The notes under the pieces are model-generated. The model was not told the DNA's origin. It searched no databases and saw only the letters and a list, made by a program, of their open reading frames with translations. The position numbers and the translations under genes are program-made. DNA of 64,000 bases from Gemmataceae bacterium (GTDB lineage: Bacteria; Planctomycetota; Planctomycetia; Gemmatales; Gemmataceae), in NCBI GenBank assembly GCA_901538445.1, contig LR594584.1, positions 4,123,006-4,187,005 on the forward strand. Direction: 5' to 3'. Of this stretch, positions 27,893 to 37,685 are shown piece after piece (the first letter of the stretch is position 1; the number at the start of each line of letters is the position of its first letter).

Positions 27893-28870
27893 TCACTTCG
27901 CGAACGGCAGCTTGCCGTCGCCGCGGGGCTTCGGCTTTCCATATCCGCCGACCTTCTCGTACACGCGGACGTAGTCCACCAGCATCTCGGCCGGGAACAC
28001 CGTCGCCTTGTCCGGCTTGCCGAGGAACTTGCCGCCCACGGCGACGTTCATGATGAGGTAGAACGGCTGGTCGAACGGGGCCGGCCACGGGTTCAGGTCG
28101 CCCTCGGCCTTCGGGTTCACCCCCTTGGTGCCGTCGGTCTTGCTGCTGCTCCACCAGAACGACTGGCTCGCGTAGGCCTTCCCGTCCACGAGCCACCGGA
28201 TCTCGCCCGGCTCCCACTCGACCGCGTAGACGTGGAAGTCGGCGAACGTGCTCCCCTCGGGGAACACGAACTCCCTGCCGGTATGCGTGTTCGCCGGCCA
28301 GCGCGCCCCGTGGTGGAGCGTGCCGAGCACCTTGGTCGGCTCCTGGCCGCGGGCCTCCATCACGTCGATCTCGCCCGACGCCGGCCACGGCCCGTACTTC
28401 TCGTCCTGCGGGAGCATCCACAGCGCCGGCCACACGCCGCGGCCGGTCGGCAGCTTCGCCCGGAACTCGAACCGGCCGTAGGTCTGGCTGAGCAGTGCGG
28501 TGCCGTCGCGCTTCTTGGACCGCAGCCGGGCGGACGTGTACCCGCACCCGTGCAGCGACTCCTTGACCGCCCGGATGTGGAGCACGCCCTCTTTCACGAA
28601 GGCGTTCTCGGGCTCGCGGGTGTAGTACTGCAGCTCCTCGTTGCCCCAGCCGGCGATCCACTGGTTCGCGTCGTAGTTGAAGAACCCGTTGCCGATGTCG
28701 AAGTCCCACTTCGCGGGGTCGATCCCCTTGCCGTCGAACTCGTCGGCCCAGGTGAGTTTCCACCCCTCGGGTGCGGGGGCCGGCTCGGCGGCCGGTCGGC
28801 CCCGTGCCGCGGACAGGACCGCCGCGGTGCCGAGCGCGAGGGCGCAAGCCATAAGGAGTCCGCGGCGCAT
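27893..28870 (-). CDS. Secreted glycoside hydrolase family 16 protein
   Basis: WKLTWADEFDGKGIDPAKWDFDIGNGF; GVWPALWMLPQDEKYGPWPASGEIDVMEARGQEPTKVLGTLHHG; signal peptide-like N-terminus. Confidence 0.88.
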   Translation of the reverse strand: MRRGLLMACALALGTAAVLSAARGRPAAEPAPAPEGWKLTWADEFDGKGIDPAKWDFDIGNGFFNYDANQWIAGWGNEELQYYTREPENAFVKEGVLHIRAVKESLHGCGYTSARLRSKKRDGTALLSQTYGRFEFRAKLPTGRGVWPALWMLPQDEKYGPWPASGEIDVMEARGQEPTKVLGTLHHGARWPANTHTGREFVFPEGSTFADFHVYAVEWEPGEIRWLVDGKAYASQSFWWSSSKTDGTKGVNPKAEGDLNPWPAPFDQPFYLIMNVAVGGKFLGKPDKATVFPAEMLVDYVRVYEKVGGYGKPKPRGDGKLPFAK

Positions 28871-28972
28871 GATCGACCTTCGGTAGTGGGGAGGGTTCAC
28901 GTCGGTAGCCCGAGCGCGTCGGGTGGGCGACGCGGGGCGGTCCGATCGGCGAGCCCTCGCCACTTCGGCCGG

Positions 28973-30790
28973 CTACTTTCCCGACTCCGGGAGCAAGTCG
29001 CGCCGCACGCACACCACGATATGAGTGTGGCCCGGCACCGGGAACGTGCGGAACTGATCGGTTTCGGTGCCCTTGGCCAGTTTGACGAGGTCCGGGTCGT
29101 TTTTCAGTTGCGGGAACTCCATCAGCAACCAGTCCACGATCACCACGCCGATCTGCCTCCGGCGAACGAACTGCGAGAACGTTTCCCCGGGGGCCATCGC
29201 TTGCGGGTCAACGGCACCCGCCTCGAACCCCGCGAAGAACGCTCGCCCCGGGTTCGTGTCGAGGACCGCGGTGGATGCAGGAACGTTCAACCCCCGGAGG
29301 AGGTCCGAGGTGGCACGCGTCGGCATCGGAACCGGCACGGGTTTCTGCTTCCCCGTCTCCGTCCTCAGTTCCGCCTGAACGCACCAGCCGTTGGCGCGGT
29401 TCGGCACGACCGCCGCCAGGCCCGCTGCGACGACGACGGCGGCAACGATGCCCGTGGCCCGGCCGCCCACGCGGCCAGCGTACGGAAGGTAGCGGTACCC
29501 CGCGGCGGCGAAGGCCGTGAGCAGGTACGCGATGGGAATCAAATAGTGGAACCGAGGGAAGATCACCAGCGTGGCGGCAATCGTGGGCGCGGCCACCAAA
29601 ACGAGAGCCGCTGCGGCAGCAACCAACCGGCGGTTATCGTCCCGCCCCAGCAACTGGCGGCGCAGGCCGATGACAAAACCCGCAAGCCCGCACGCCACGC
29701 CGAGGGCAACGACCCGTCCCACGCGGCGCTGCGGGGCGTATCGCGACTCGGACGCGAAGATGTGGTGGTGCCCCAGTATGGAAAGGTCCACCCAGGGGGC
29801 ACTCACAGCCAGCAGGCCCTTGGGAATGTCCATCGCGTTCGTTTTTGCGTGCGCGAGGACCGCGGCGGGATTGGCGCGCCAAACCTCAGGGAGGGTCGTT
29901 GCTTCGCCGAAGTCCTCGCGCATGTACTCCTGCCACTGGTGCCACGGGTTGTCCGGGCGGGCCCCCGCGTTAAACTTGTTCAGCGCGTAGTGCTGGCCGA
30001 ACGCGACGATGGCGCGGTTCCCCTCGCCCCTGGGGCTTCCGAAGACACACGCGACGAGGGCCCCGCCGCATGCCGTGACCGCGAGCGAACCGAGTACCGC
30101 CCGGCGTTGATCGGGGCACCGCCACACCGTCCATGCCGCGGCCGCCGCCGCCAGTGGAACGAACAGGTAGAGCGCATAGAGAAACTCCGGGCGGGCGTAC
30201 GTCGCGAGCAGGAGGGCGAGCCCGATCGCCGCCCCGCGGTGGGACGTTCTCGGCAAGCGCACCGCCAGAGCGGTGCCCAGCCCCAGAACCACAACGGCGA
30301 GGTGCATCGGGTAGGGCCAGACGTCGATGAGTTTTGTTGCCGGGATCATCCCGCCGGCGATCAGCGCCGCCAGCCGATTGCCGCCGAGGGCTCGGACCAG
30401 CAGGTACATCGTCGCGGACAGCAAAATGGCGAGCACCGCCCAGTTGTAGAACAGGACGTCCGCGGGCGGGATTCCGAGCCGGAGGAAGATCGTGTTGTAG
30501 AGGAGGTAGAGCGGCGCCTGTTCGACTGCGGGCAGCCCCTGCTTGGAGACGGCGGTCGCGCGCCACATGTAATAGAACTCGTCGCCGCCGTCGAGGTCGT
30601 TGATCGCCCCGCCGTGGTAGGTCGCCTTCACGCCCAGGAGCACGACGAACGCCAGCGCCAGCACGTCCGCGACGAGCCCCGCCCCGCGGGAGCGCGGGCG
30701 GAGGAGTCCTTGCAACCGGTCGAGCAGGAGCAGCGAACCCGCAGCCAATTGCGACCCACTGTACGGCCGGGCCTGCCGGGCGCTCGACAT
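28973..30790 (-). CDS. Polytopic membrane protein, GT39/ArnT-like glycosyltransferase
   Basis: Multiple hydrophobic segments; NDLDGGDEFYYMWRATAVSKQGLPAVEQAPLYLLYN; long N-terminal membrane region with a C-terminal soluble tail. Confidence 0.6.
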   Translation of the reverse strand: MSSARQARPYSGSQLAAGSLLLLDRLQGLLRPRSRGAGLVADVLALAFVVLLGVKATYHGGAINDLDGGDEFYYMWRATAVSKQGLPAVEQAPLYLLYNTIFLRLGIPPADVLFYNWAVLAILLSATMYLLVRALGGNRLAALIAGGMIPATKLIDVWPYPMHLAVVVLGLGTALAVRLPRTSHRGAAIGLALLLATYARPEFLYALYLFVPLAAAAAAWTVWRCPDQRRAVLGSLAVTACGGALVACVFGSPRGEGNRAIVAFGQHYALNKFNAGARPDNPWHQWQEYMREDFGEATTLPEVWRANPAAVLAHAKTNAMDIPKGLLAVSAPWVDLSILGHHHIFASESRYAPQRRVGRVVALGVACGLAGFVIGLRRQLLGRDDNRRLVAAAAALVLVAAPTIAATLVIFPRFHYLIPIAYLLTAFAAAGYRYLPYAGRVGGRATGIVAAVVVAAGLAAVVPNRANGWCVQAELRTETGKQKPVPVPMPTRATSDLLRGLNVPASTAVLDTNPGRAFFAGFEAGAVDPQAMAPGETFSQFVRRRQIGVVIVDWLLMEFPQLKNDPDLVKLAKGTETDQFRTFPVPGHTHIVVCVRRDLLPESGK

Positions 30791-30822
30791 CCGCGAATCC
30801 TCCGCGAGAGTTGGGGGCAGAA

Positions 30823-32622
30823 TCACGCTGCCTTTGCGGCGGGTGCGACGGTGGCGGCGCGAACGTCCTCGACCCACCCGCGGACCAGCGGGAGCTCCGG
30901 CTCCGGGAAGAAGCCGGCCCTCGTGAGCGCCTCGTAGCAGCGGACCAGGTTGTCCGCGACGGCACCGACGCCTTGCTGCAGCGAGAGGTCCGTGAGCCGG
31001 GCCACGATGGCGTCGTTCTGCGTGTACCCGGGGATCTCGTCGCGGAAATCGCGCATGAGGTTGTGGACGTTCCGGTCCTGGTCGGCCTCCGCCGCGTGGA
31101 ACACGAGCCCGTGCCCCAGCTCCCACAGGCACCGCTGGGCGATGAAGCTCCGCCAGATGTCCGTCATCCGGAACGAGCAGTAGCTCGGCAGGTACAGCAG
31201 CGGGTACACTTCCGGCCACCACCACGTCGTCTGGCTGTTGAACGGGCACCAGGTGCCCGGGGCCAGCCACACGCTCGCGCCGCGCTGGAAGTGGAACGGG
31301 CGGTCGAGGGTCAGCCGCCAGACGGCGTCCACGTCCGGCGCGATGTCCGCCAGGCCCTGTTGGATCGGGCAGTAGAACTCGCGCTCCGGGGCGGCGGGGT
31401 CGTGCGCGCCGGACGCCGGGTCCGTGATCCGGTCGAGCGGGAACCCGCGGGGCCAGATGTTCTCGCGGGTGAAGGCCCGGTACACGTTCATCCACACCCG
31501 GGGGGCCGCGGCCTGGGCCCGCGTGGTCACGCCCCGCAGCGCCCAGTGCGCGTTGGGGGCGTTGTCGTCGTCCGTCTCGTAGATGCACTTCGCGCCCCGG
31601 CCGATGGCCAGCAGGTAGCCGAGGTTCTTCCGCGCGTAGTGGCCCGTCGGCAGCGTCTTCGCGAGCTGGAACGGGAGGCCCGCCTGGGCGGCGAGCGGCA
31701 CGAACTCCGCGCCGGCCTGCTGGAACTCCGCGGGGCCCTTCTTGTCCCCGATCACGATGAGCGGGGCACCGGCCGCGTTGAGCTTCTCGCCCAGCCGCTT
31801 CACGCACGCGGTCGGCGGCTGGATCGTGGTCAGCACGCCCACCAGGCCGGTCGTGTCCGCGGGTCGCGCGGCCGCGGCGGACTGGGGGCGGGCCGGGGCG
31901 TGCGGGGCGGCGGCGGGCTTCTTGAAGCCGAGCCGCTCCTCGATGACGAGCTTCCCGAGGTTGCGGAACGCCTCCTTCAGGCTCGCCTTCCCGACGCTCT
32001 TGCTGGGGTTCTTGTAGTGGATCGGCACCTCGGTCCACTTGAACCGGTGCATGAGCACCTTGATCTCGGTCTGGAAGAAGTGCGCGCGGCTCCGGACCCC
32101 GCGGGCCAGAACCGCTTCCAGCGCGCGGCGGCTGAAGCACTCGAACCCGCCGGTCATGTCGGACATCTTCGTGCCGACGAGCAGGTTCGTGAGCAGCCCG
32201 CCGCCCCGGCTGATGAGGTACCGCGACCACGGCCCGCTGTACCCGTTCTTCCCCATGAACCGGCAGCCGCCGACGTAGTCGTACCCCTGTTCCATGCCCC
32301 GGATGAAGTGCGGGATCTCCTCGGGCTGGTGGCTCAGGCCGCCGTCCATCTCCAGGACCCACTTGCACCCGGCCGCGAGTGCCGCCCGGTACCCGCGGAA
32401 GTACGCGTCGACCACGCAGCGGTTTTCCGGTGCCCACACCAGGACCACGCGGGGGTCCCGCTCGGCCCGCGCCGCGATCATCTCGCGGGTCCGGTCCTTC
32501 GAGACGTTGTCGAGGACGCAGAAGACCCGGTCGTCCGCACCGAGTTGGAACAGCGTCCGGTCCAGCAGTTCCGTGATCGAGTGCTCTTCGTTCGCGAGCG
32601 GGGTCACGACGCCAAGCCGCAT
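30823..32622 (-). CDS. GT2 (dolichol-phosphate-mannose synthase-like) fused to a STELLO/DUF288-type glycosyltransferase domain
   Basis: N-term MRLGVVTPLANEEHSITELLDRTL...VLEMDGGLSHQPEEIPHFI...SDMTGGFECFSRRAL; C-term LPTGHYARKNLGYLLAIGRGAKCIYETDDDN...RENIWPRGFPLD...FYCPIQQGLADIAPDVDAVWRLT...FNSQTTWWWPEVYPLLYLPSYCSFRMTDIWRSFIAQRCLWELGHGLVFH. Confidence 0.82.
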   Translation of the reverse strand: MRLGVVTPLANEEHSITELLDRTLFQLGADDRVFCVLDNVSKDRTREMIAARAERDPRVVLVWAPENRCVVDAYFRGYRAALAAGCKWVLEMDGGLSHQPEEIPHFIRGMEQGYDYVGGCRFMGKNGYSGPWSRYLISRGGGLLTNLLVGTKMSDMTGGFECFSRRALEAVLARGVRSRAHFFQTEIKVLMHRFKWTEVPIHYKNPSKSVGKASLKEAFRNLGKLVIEERLGFKKPAAAPHAPARPQSAAAARPADTTGLVGVLTTIQPPTACVKRLGEKLNAAGAPLIVIGDKKGPAEFQQAGAEFVPLAAQAGLPFQLAKTLPTGHYARKNLGYLLAIGRGAKCIYETDDDNAPNAHWALRGVTTRAQAAAPRVWMNVYRAFTRENIWPRGFPLDRITDPASGAHDPAAPEREFYCPIQQGLADIAPDVDAVWRLTLDRPFHFQRGASVWLAPGTWCPFNSQTTWWWPEVYPLLYLPSYCSFRMTDIWRSFIAQRCLWELGHGLVFHAAEADQDRNVHNLMRDFRDEIPGYTQNDAIVARLTDLSLQQGVGAVADNLVRCYEALTRAGFFPEPELPLVRGWVEDVRAATVAPAAKAA

Positions 32623-32813
32623 GATGATCTTCCTTGATCGAACTCTGAGGTCCCGCTCGTGAGGGGCTGAGCGCATCGGAATCGGTGACTAAATACCCCG
32701 TAGGTAGTCAAAAAAAAACACGAGTCGGAGAGTTCGCGGTACGAACTTGTAGGCCCGGCACCGGTCTGTCTCGCGGGCCGGCCGGCGTGGGAAGTGGTGC
32801 GGGGAACGGCGGG

Positions 32814-33317
32814 TCACGTCTTCAGCTTGTAGCCCTTGCCGCGGACGTGCGCCACGTCGTCCATCTCGCCGAGGTGCTTCTTGACGATGGCCGGGAAGTC
32901 GCCGCTCGACGTCTTGTACCCGCCGGCCTTCACGCGGTCGGCGACGGCGGGGCCGGTGAGCGGGCCGCGGGCGGCGCGGAGCGCCTTGCGGATCTCGTCC
33001 TTCAGCGTCGTGGCCTTCGGACCCGGCGGCACCGTGACGCGCGCCGCGGACGCGGGCACCGGCGGGGACGGGCGGGCCGCCGGCGCTTCGGGCCGCCCGC
33101 TGAACCGGTGGATGGCGGCCGTCATCGACCGCTCGACGAGCGCGATGTCGCTCTCGACCGCCCGGATCTGCGCGCAGAGTTCGTCGCGCTGCCGCTGAAG
33201 CTCCGCGAGCCGCTCGCGCTGGCGGCGGAGGTGCTCGATCTCCTGCTCGCGCTCGCGGAGCAACCGCTCCTGGTTCTGGATCTGGGCGTCGAAGTGGTTC
33301 AGCAGGTCGCTGCTCAT
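32814..33317 (-). CDS. Hypothetical coiled-coil protein with a basic, HTH-like C-terminal region
   Basis: LLNHFDAQIQNQERLLREREQEIEHLRRQRERLAELQRQRDELCAQIRAVESDI...LKDEIRKALRAARGPLTGPAVADRVKAGGYKTSSGDFPAIVKKHL. Confidence 0.6.
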   Translation of the reverse strand: MSSDLLNHFDAQIQNQERLLREREQEIEHLRRQRERLAELQRQRDELCAQIRAVESDIALVERSMTAAIHRFSGRPEAPAARPSPPVPASAARVTVPPGPKATTLKDEIRKALRAARGPLTGPAVADRVKAGGYKTSSGDFPAIVKKHLGEMDDVAHVRGKGYKLKT

Positions 33318-33569
33318 GTGCTGAGGCTCGGGGAGGACGGGAGCCGTCGGGCGGGAGCTTCAAGTCTCCCGCGGCCGTCCGACGAATCAAGCCCGTACCA
33401 TTCTATCCCCCCGGGTGCCGGCACCGGGGACGCGAACAGCCGGCACGCCCGGTACATCGCCCCCCAATCGCCCGAATTCGCAGGCGCACTCCGCGTTGAC
33501 GCCGGCCCGCGGTTTCGGCTATCTACCCGACGAGACCGCACACACCATCAGGCTCACGGAAGGGCCGCC

Positions 33570-34529
33570 ATGCAGACCAGCGCGTCCCGCTCACCCGCCC
33601 CGCACCCGGCCCTGACCTGGGAAGACACGCCGTGCGTGCTGTGCGGCCGCGACGAGGCGACCCCGCTCGCCGAGGCGACCGACCCGACCCCGGCGAGCGG
33701 CCCCGGGCTGCGGTTCGCGGTGGTGCGGTGCCGGCACTGCTCGCTGACGTACACGAACCCCCGCCCATCGGCCGACACCATCGGCGGCTTCTACCCGCCG
33801 GGCTACGCCCCGCACGACCCGAAGGCCGCCGACCGCGGGGCCGGGCTCCCGTCGCGGCTCCAGAGTCGCATCCTCGGCCACCCCTGCCCCGAGCGCCGCG
33901 GGCTGCTTCCTCTCAAGCCGCCGGGCCGCCTGCTCGACTTCGGGTGCGGCGGCGGGAGCTACCTCACGCGGATGGCCGAACTCGGCTGGACGGTGACCGG
34001 CCTCGACTGCTCGCCGGACGCCGTGCGGACGGTCCGCGACAAGCTCGGGCACGCGGCGCACCTCGGGACGCTCCCGCACCCGGACCTCAAGCCCGGCTCG
34101 TTCGAGGTGGTGACGCTGTGGCAGGCGCTGGAGCACGTCCACAAGCCGGTGGAGGTGCTGCGCGAGGCGTACAAATTGCTCGTGCCAGGCGGGTGCTTGG
34201 TGGTGGCGGTGCCGAACTGGGACAGCTACGCCCGGACGTGGTTCGGCGAGCACTGGTTCGGAATGGACCTGCCCCGGCACCTGACGCACTTCACCCCGGC
34301 GACGCTCCGAACGACGCTGCAAGCCGCCGGCTTCCGGGTGAGTGCAGTGCGGGGTCTGACGCACGCCGGTTGGATCCGATCCAGCGCCCGGCGCACGACC
34401 GCCGCTGGTGCGGGCGGCTCCGGGGCGAAGCTGCTCCGCTGGCGACCGCTGGCCCGCCTCGCGGCCTGGGCCGCCTACGCACTCGGCGGCGCCGACTGCA
34501 TCGTCGCCGTCGGCGAGCGCCCGAAGTAG
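33570..34529 (+). CDS. Class I SAM-dependent methyltransferase
   Basis: CVLCGRDEATPL...VVRCRHCSLTYTNPRPSADTIGGFYPPGY; GRLLDFGCGGGSYLTRMAELGWTVTGLDCSPDAVRTV. Confidence 0.88.
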   Translation: MQTSASRSPAPHPALTWEDTPCVLCGRDEATPLAEATDPTPASGPGLRFAVVRCRHCSLTYTNPRPSADTIGGFYPPGYAPHDPKAADRGAGLPSRLQSRILGHPCPERRGLLPLKPPGRLLDFGCGGGSYLTRMAELGWTVTGLDCSPDAVRTVRDKLGHAAHLGTLPHPDLKPGSFEVVTLWQALEHVHKPVEVLREAYKLLVPGGCLVVAVPNWDSYARTWFGEHWFGMDLPRHLTHFTPATLRTTLQAAGFRVSAVRGLTHAGWIRSSARRTTAAGAGGSGAKLLRWRPLARLAAWAAYALGGADCIVAVGERPK

Positions 34530-34604
34530 TCCATTACCGGAAGGCCTACTGGATCATGTTGAACCGCCGGCAGACGCCGGCAGTTAGAATGCGGAGAGGG
34601 ATGC

Positions 34605-34961
34605 TCAAGCCTCTGTAGTTTCGTACTCGGGGATTCCTCGAACTGCGCGGCGTAGTTGGCCGTACCCGCACAATCCCAGACAGCCGGCGATCGTCATCCC
34701 GATCCGAGCGGTGGTAAATCCCTCGACGATCCCCCGCGTAACGCCCCAACCGATCATGAACATGAGAAGTCCCATAACCAATTCGGGGGACCAGCGGAAC
34801 TTTAGAAGCAACAGTACGCCAGCGGCAGCACAGCACGCTGATAGGGTTACGGTTGCGCTGACGAACTCAGCGGCCGTTGTGGGGAGGCGGAACATCAGGT
34901 AACCGGCTCCACCGATCATGATGGTTGCCCACCACACGAGATCACCGTTAAGCGACTTCAT
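34605..34961 (-). CDS. Small hypothetical membrane protein
   Basis: 118 aa with several hydrophobic segments; lower GC than the neighbourhood. Confidence 0.5.
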   Translation of the reverse strand: MKSLNGDLVWWATIMIGGAGYLMFRLPTTAAEFVSATVTLSACCAAAGVLLLLKFRWSPELVMGLLMFMIGWGVTRGIVEGFTTARIGMTIAGCLGLCGYGQLRRAVRGIPEYETTEA

Positions 34962-35129
34962 CTACTACCCCCGCCGACTGGCCTTGTAACGCAGCAATCC
35001 CCTCCCGCTGCATTCGGCGATTAGAGTTACCGGTCATCAGACTTAACCGGCGGGCACGCCGAATGCCATGGAAGAGCTCTCCCTACACACGCATCTCATC
35101 TGTGCGACCGGTATCACCCGTAACCCGCC

Positions 35130-36065
35130 TCACCGGATCACGTCCTTCAGGTCGAGCACCTGGGCGGTGGCGGTGCTGTTGCCGAAGGTCTTATGGTCCT
35201 TGAAGGTCCAGACCACCTTCTTGTCGCGCGTGACCTCGATGAGCTGCGGCTGGTCCGGGCCGGCGTGGCAGTTCCCGATGATGACGTTGCCGTTCGGCAG
35301 CGCCTGAACGGTCGTCACCCAGGCCAGCGTGATGCCCGGCAGTTCCTTCTGGTCAACGCTCCACACGATCTTGCCGTCCTTATCCACCTCGATGACGCGG
35401 TTGTTGTTCCCGCCACCGATCAGCGTGTTCCCATTCTTCAGCCGCACGGCGCTGTACACCTCGGTGCCGTGCCCCTCCGGTCCGTGCCCGGCCGAGCGCG
35501 GCCGGTTGTTCAGATCGAGCCTGTACTCCCACACCACCTTGCCCGAGCCGTCGTACTCGCGGACGCACCCGTCGCCCTCGTGCGCCACGAGGTAGTTGCC
35601 GGTGTCGAGCTTGCGGGCGTTGCGGGTGTCGCGGTGCGGGTCCGGCTTGTTCACCGTGAGCGGAACCTCCTTCACGACCTTGCCGTCCTTGTCCACCTCG
35701 ACGATCCGCTTGTTGCCCGTCTCGACCACCATCGTGTGCCCGTCCTGGAGCCGCTGGCAGGCGTGGACCTCGACGCGGCCCTTGTTGCCGGCCGTCGGCT
35801 TCGCCTCGTACTTCCAGACGACCTCCTTCTTCGGGTTCACCTCGGTGACGGTCGCGGGGCCGGAGTTGATCAGCACGTTGCCGTTGGGCAGCAGGTGGAG
35901 GTCGTGCGCGTTGTACTTGCACTCGACCTCCCACTCGACCTTGCCGTCGGCCCCGACGATGGCGACGCGGCCCCGGTCCTGGGCCAGCACGCGGTACTTG
36001 GGGGCGTCTTGTGCGGCGGCCGCGAGGGAGAACGCGAGTGCGACCGCGGAGAGGAGGAATCGCAT
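35130..36065 (-). CDS. Secreted PQQ-like beta-propeller protein
   Basis: Repeated blades, e.g. NAHDLHLLPNGNVLINSGPATVTEVNPKKEVVWKYEA, KRIVEVDKDGKVVKEV, NRVIEVDKDGKIVWSVD. Confidence 0.82.
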   Translation of the reverse strand: MRFLLSAVALAFSLAAAAQDAPKYRVLAQDRGRVAIVGADGKVEWEVECKYNAHDLHLLPNGNVLINSGPATVTEVNPKKEVVWKYEAKPTAGNKGRVEVHACQRLQDGHTMVVETGNKRIVEVDKDGKVVKEVPLTVNKPDPHRDTRNARKLDTGNYLVAHEGDGCVREYDGSGKVVWEYRLDLNNRPRSAGHGPEGHGTEVYSAVRLKNGNTLIGGGNNNRVIEVDKDGKIVWSVDQKELPGITLAWVTTVQALPNGNVIIGNCHAGPDQPQLIEVTRDKKVVWTFKDHKTFGNSTATAQVLDLKDVIR

Positions 36066-36085
36066 GGGTGGAACCTTGAAGGGTG

Positions 36086-37672
36086 CTATCCGAGCGCGTC
36101 GAGCGCCGCCATCAGTTTAGCCCCCGCGTCGGGCCGGACCATGCGGACGAACGCGATCTTTCCCACGAGCCACGCGCGGAAGTTCGGCCGGCCCTCGCGG
36201 TTCTGGGCGTCGAGCCCCTCGGTCTTCGCACGGTGCAGGATCGCGCGCAGGCGGCGCAACTCGTCGCGGTCGATCGACGGCTTGTCGTTCACCACCACGC
36301 CCGTCACCATCTGCGCGGCCCCGCGGCGCATCACGCGGGTCTTCTTCTCGTTGACCGTGAAGCCTTCTTCTTGCGCGACGTGCCGCACTCTCGCAAGCAG
36401 CCAGCCGGTCTTGCTCGTGAGTTCCTCGCCGCCCGAGAACGTCAGGTCGTCGGCATAGCGGGTGTAGGTGAGGCCGAGCTTCGCCGCGACGCCGAGCAGC
36501 CGACGGTCGAGCTTTCGCGCGACCTGGTTCGAGAGCGCCGGGCTCGTCGGCGCGCCCTGCGGGAGCCCGCGGGGACCGGTCGCCGCTTCGTACTTCACCC
36601 CCGCATAGGTGACGCTCGCGCGGGGCGACTCGGTGCAGAGCAGCGCGAGTACGGTCGCAACGCTGCCGGAGTAGCCGTACCGCTCGAAGACGGCCCGCAC
36701 CCGCGGGAACACGACCGTCGGGAAGAAGTTCTCCAGGTCGAGGTTCACGACCGCGACCTTGCCGACGTGCGGGCTCGCGTTGGTCACGATCCCCCGGCCG
36801 GCGACGAACCCGTGCGCCGCCTCGGTCACCGGGAACCGCGACGCGATGTTCGCGAGGATCGCGTGTTGGGCCGCCTTCAACTTTTGGTGCGGGGCCGCCA
36901 GCGTGCGCACGCCGCCCGACTTCTTCGGCACCTGGAACTTGACGTAGTGCGTGCGGGTCGCGACGTCGGTGTGGAACGCGAGCCAGCGGAGTTGCTTGAT
37001 GGTGAGGTTCAGGAACTTGGCGACGTCGGCCGGCGTGTGCATCACCGGCAGGCCGCGCTCGGCGAGCTTCGACTCGTCGCTCAGTCGCAGGTGCAGCTTC
37101 CCCGAGACGCCGCGGCCGAGGAAGATGATGTCGGTCTCGCGGCGCAGCTTCACCGCCTCTGCGCGCTGCTTCTTGCGCTCGGCCGACTCGGCCTTCTTCT
37201 GCGCCTTGCGGCGCCCTTTATCTTCGCGGTACGCCTTGACCGCCGCTTCGCCCGCGAGCCCCGCGGCCGCCGCCATGCCGGCCTCGGTCGGCTTGACCGC
37301 TTCGTACTCGTCGCCGACGCGGTGGATCTCGGTGAGTTCTTCCGAACTGAGCAGGCCGTTGGTGACGAGCGCCCGGTCGATGAGTTGCGTCCGCGGGTCG
37401 CTGGCCGGCGGGATGATGCTCGGCCGGCCGAACTGGAACGCGGTCGAAAGAAGGTTCCCCTTCCCCGCTGCGTCCACGATCTCGGCCCGCGTGACGGGCA
37501 GGAACTCACTGCTCATCGGGTCGGCCGCGGGTGCCTTCGGCGGCGCGGGCGCGCTCGCGGCCGGAGGTGTTGCAACTGGTGTTGCGGGAGCGGGGGCGGC
37601 CGGGGGCGCTTGCGCGGGCGGCTCGCTCTCGGGGGTGCGCTTGCGGCGGAACAGCCAGTCGAACGCGCTCAT
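36086..37672 (-). CDS. Retron-type reverse transcriptase with an N-terminal extension of about 230 aa
   Basis: VPKKSGGVRTLAAPHQKLKAAQHAIL; HGFVAGRGIVTNASPHVGKVAVVNLDLENFFPTV (NAxxH motif); GLPQGAPTSPALSNQVARKLDRRL; YTRYADDLTFSG; VTGVVVN (VTG motif). Confidence 0.9.
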   Translation of the reverse strand: MSAFDWLFRRKRTPESEPPAQAPPAAPAPATPVATPPAASAPAPPKAPAADPMSSEFLPVTRAEIVDAAGKGNLLSTAFQFGRPSIIPPASDPRTQLIDRALVTNGLLSSEELTEIHRVGDEYEAVKPTEAGMAAAAGLAGEAAVKAYREDKGRRKAQKKAESAERKKQRAEAVKLRRETDIIFLGRGVSGKLHLRLSDESKLAERGLPVMHTPADVAKFLNLTIKQLRWLAFHTDVATRTHYVKFQVPKKSGGVRTLAAPHQKLKAAQHAILANIASRFPVTEAAHGFVAGRGIVTNASPHVGKVAVVNLDLENFFPTVVFPRVRAVFERYGYSGSVATVLALLCTESPRASVTYAGVKYEAATGPRGLPQGAPTSPALSNQVARKLDRRLLGVAAKLGLTYTRYADDLTFSGGEELTSKTGWLLARVRHVAQEEGFTVNEKKTRVMRRGAAQMVTGVVVNDKPSIDRDELRRLRAILHRAKTEGLDAQNREGRPNFRAWLVGKIAFVRMVRPDAGAKLMAALDALG

Positions 37673-37685
37673 GAAGCACCCAACT

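Noticed and set aside
25976-30937. 1653-aa plus-strand ORF across several minus-strand genes
   Set aside because: Spans HldE-like, GH16 and GT39-like genes on the opposite strand; no domain signal.
36086-37672. Group II intron or diversity-generating retroelement RT
   Set aside because: No maturase X domain or endonuclease motif; no template/variable repeat pair noticed; NAxxH and VTG motifs favour a retron type.
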